From Bacillota bacterium (GTDB lineage Bacteria; Bacillota_A; Clostridia; DSM-8532), in contig JAFADM010000036.1 in assembly GCA_023424865.1 (NCBI GenBank), positions 1 through 24,326 of the forward strand: a DNA stretch of 24,326 bases, written 5' to 3'. How positions within the stretch are numbered: position 1 is the stretch's first letter; each line of letters begins with the position of its first letter. The translations under genes and the position numbers were made by a program. The notes below the pieces were generated by a model. The model was not told the DNA's origin, ran no database searches, and saw nothing but the letters and a program-made list of their open reading frames with translations. Below, piece by piece: positions 23,210-24,326 of this stretch.

Positions 23210-24200
23210 AGTCATTCTGGATGCCAGAAACCTGGTGAATTATTATGATACCCATGGCAGCGGCATACTGGGGCCAAAGCATCAAAAAAAAGTATTGTCG
23301 GACGTCTCCTTTTCCATCCGCCGCGGCGAGGTGTTTGGGGTGGTAGGTGAAAGCGGCTGCGGCAAATCAACCCTGAGTAAAGCAGTATTGGGGCTCATTG
23401 ACTACCAGGGGGAAATCCGTATTGACGGAGAGCTGTTAAAGGCCCGGCAGACCAAGGCCCAGAGACGAAAGGTACAAATGGTCTTCCAGGATCCCCAGGG
23501 TGCCCTTAACCCTAAAAAACGCGTGGGCTGGATTTTAAACGAGCCCCTTAAAATACACAGGGTGGGAACCCAGTCTGAGCAGAACGCCGCTATTGACGCC
23601 ATGCTGGAGCTTATCGGACTGGACCCATCCTACAAAACCCGTTTCCCCAACGAGCTTTCAGGAGGCCAGAAGCAGCGTATCTGCATCGGCAGCGCCTTAA
23701 TGCTGGAGCCTGCCTTGCTGGTGGCCGATGAGCCGGTTTCCGCCCTGGATGTGTCCGCCGGTGCCCAAATTTTAAATTTGCTGGACAAATTACACCGGAG
23801 GCTGAATTTATCCATTCTGTTTATCTCCCATAACCTGAACGTGGTGTATTACCTGTGTGACAGGATAGCGGTTATGTATAAGGGACAAATCGTGGAGCAG
23901 GGAGATGCCCGTGAGATTTATAACAATCCCCTCCATCCCTATACCCGGGCCCTGCTTGCAGCCATTCCGGATATCGAGGAGGTTCGCGCCTATAAAAAGC
24001 CTTTAAAGGCAGAGCTGGTGGAGCGTCCGCCGGCTGGGCCCGACGCCTGCGGCTTTTATTCAAATTGCCCCCATGCAACACCTCGGTGCGGGGAGGAGGC
24101 TCCCGGTTTCACAGGTGTTGCCCGGGGTACTCATGGCGTTGAAAAGGAGCACCATGTCAGATGTCACCGGTTCCCCGCGGAGGCCGCCCCTGCTTTTTAA
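23196..24200 (+). CDS. DppF/OppF-type ABC transporter ATPase
   Basis: Second ATPase, 334 residues, working as a heterodimer with the DppD-type protein. Walker [10 protein letters not shown] at 51-59, Q-loop Gln98, signature LSGGQKQ at 154-160, Walker B LLVADEP at 174-180 with Glu179, and His212 are intact. The C-terminal region has cysteines 285, 291, 298 and 323, the same spacing type as its partner. ATG 23196 overlaps the end of the preceding gene by 14 bases; an upstream in-frame TTG at 23169 is unnecessary. It is the last gene of the importer operon that can be seen. Confidence 0.95.
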   Translation: MSEYEVILDARNLVNYYDTHGSGILGPKHQKKVLSDVSFSIRRGEVFGVVGESGCGKSTLSKAVLGLIDYQGEIRIDGELLKARQTKAQRRKVQMVFQDPQGALNPKKRVGWILNEPLKIHRVGTQSEQNAAIDAMLELIGLDPSYKTRFPNELSGGQKQRICIGSALMLEPALLVADEPVSALDVSAGAQILNLLDKLHRRLNLSILFISHNLNVVYYLCDRIAVMYKGQIVEQGDAREIYNNPLHPYTRALLAAIPDIEEVRAYKKPLKAELVERPPAGPDACGFYSNCPHATPRCGEEAPGFTGVARGTHGVEKEHHVRCHRFPAEAAPAF

Positions 24201-24326
24201 AGAAATAAAACAAATACGGGGTAAAGTGAATGAACAGGAGCTACCAAAGTAAGGTGAAAATACGGGCCCTTGATGCATAGTGGATAGAAAACGGGCATCC
24301 AACGGTTTTGTGAAAAAACAGAGCTT
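24201..24326. other. window end without recognisable gene
   Basis: After the last ATPase gene I see no convincing terminator or start of a further gene. The longest forward reading, from an ATG near 24230, stops after about 16 codons. Confidence 0.5.

Noticed and set aside
1..24326. tRNA/rRNA genes, insertion sequences, prophage genes, CRISPR arrays
   Set aside because: No transposase, integrase or Cas motifs, no regularly spaced repeats and no tRNA-like stretches were seen on either strand by reading.

Overview
The window looks like mid-GC Bacillota (Clostridia-like or Paenibacillus-like) DNA. Indicators are a YesM/YesN-type two-component pair, an LplABC-type sugar importer without its own ATPase, strong AGGAGG ribosome binding sites, consensus sigma-A promoters and short intergenic gaps. 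No RNA gene, transposon, phage gene or CRISPR array is visible. The four nitrogenase-like proteins suggest an anaerobe or micro-aerobe, but this is inference.

Region 1 (about 1-11,975, + strand) is an alpha-glucan utilisation locus. In order it encodes a sensor kinase, its AraC-type response regulator, a LacI-family regulator, an intracellular neopullulanase/cyclomaltodextrinase-type GH13 enzyme, a lipoprotein sugar-binding protein, two CUT1 permeases and a secreted CGTase-like GH13 amylase ending in a starch-binding CBM20. A perfect palindrome built on GTTAACCGGTTAAC lies before both the LacI gene and the binding-protein gene, so the LacI protein probably controls both. The likely flow is extracellular starch cleavage, import of maltodextrins or cyclodextrins, then cytoplasmic hydrolysis. 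A strong bidirectional terminator closes the region.

Region 2 (about 12,062-17,925, - strand) is the unusual part: a tight operon of four nitrogenase component 1-like genes in transcription order K-like, D-like, D-like, K-like. All four keep the three P-cluster-type cysteines. Both D-like proteins keep the cysteine that anchors the active-site cofactor in NifD, and both lack the histidine that is its second anchor. No NifH-like reductase, NifB or other maturation gene is in the window. This is not conventional nitrogen fixation; it looks like two paralogous reductase (or reductase plus scaffold) complexes of unknown substrate.

Region 3 (about 17,989-24,200, + strand) is transcribed divergently from a near-perfect promoter. 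It encodes a 53-residue protein with six cysteines, then a complete five-gene peptide/nickel-type (Dpp/Opp/Nik) ABC importer. Both divergent promoters have the octamer ATATGTTA just downstream of the -10 box, so one repressor may control both units. The combined picture is a candidate uptake-and-reduction system: the importer brings in a substrate, metal or sulfur compound, and the K-D-D-K proteins act on it or use it. The substrate cannot be read from the sequence.
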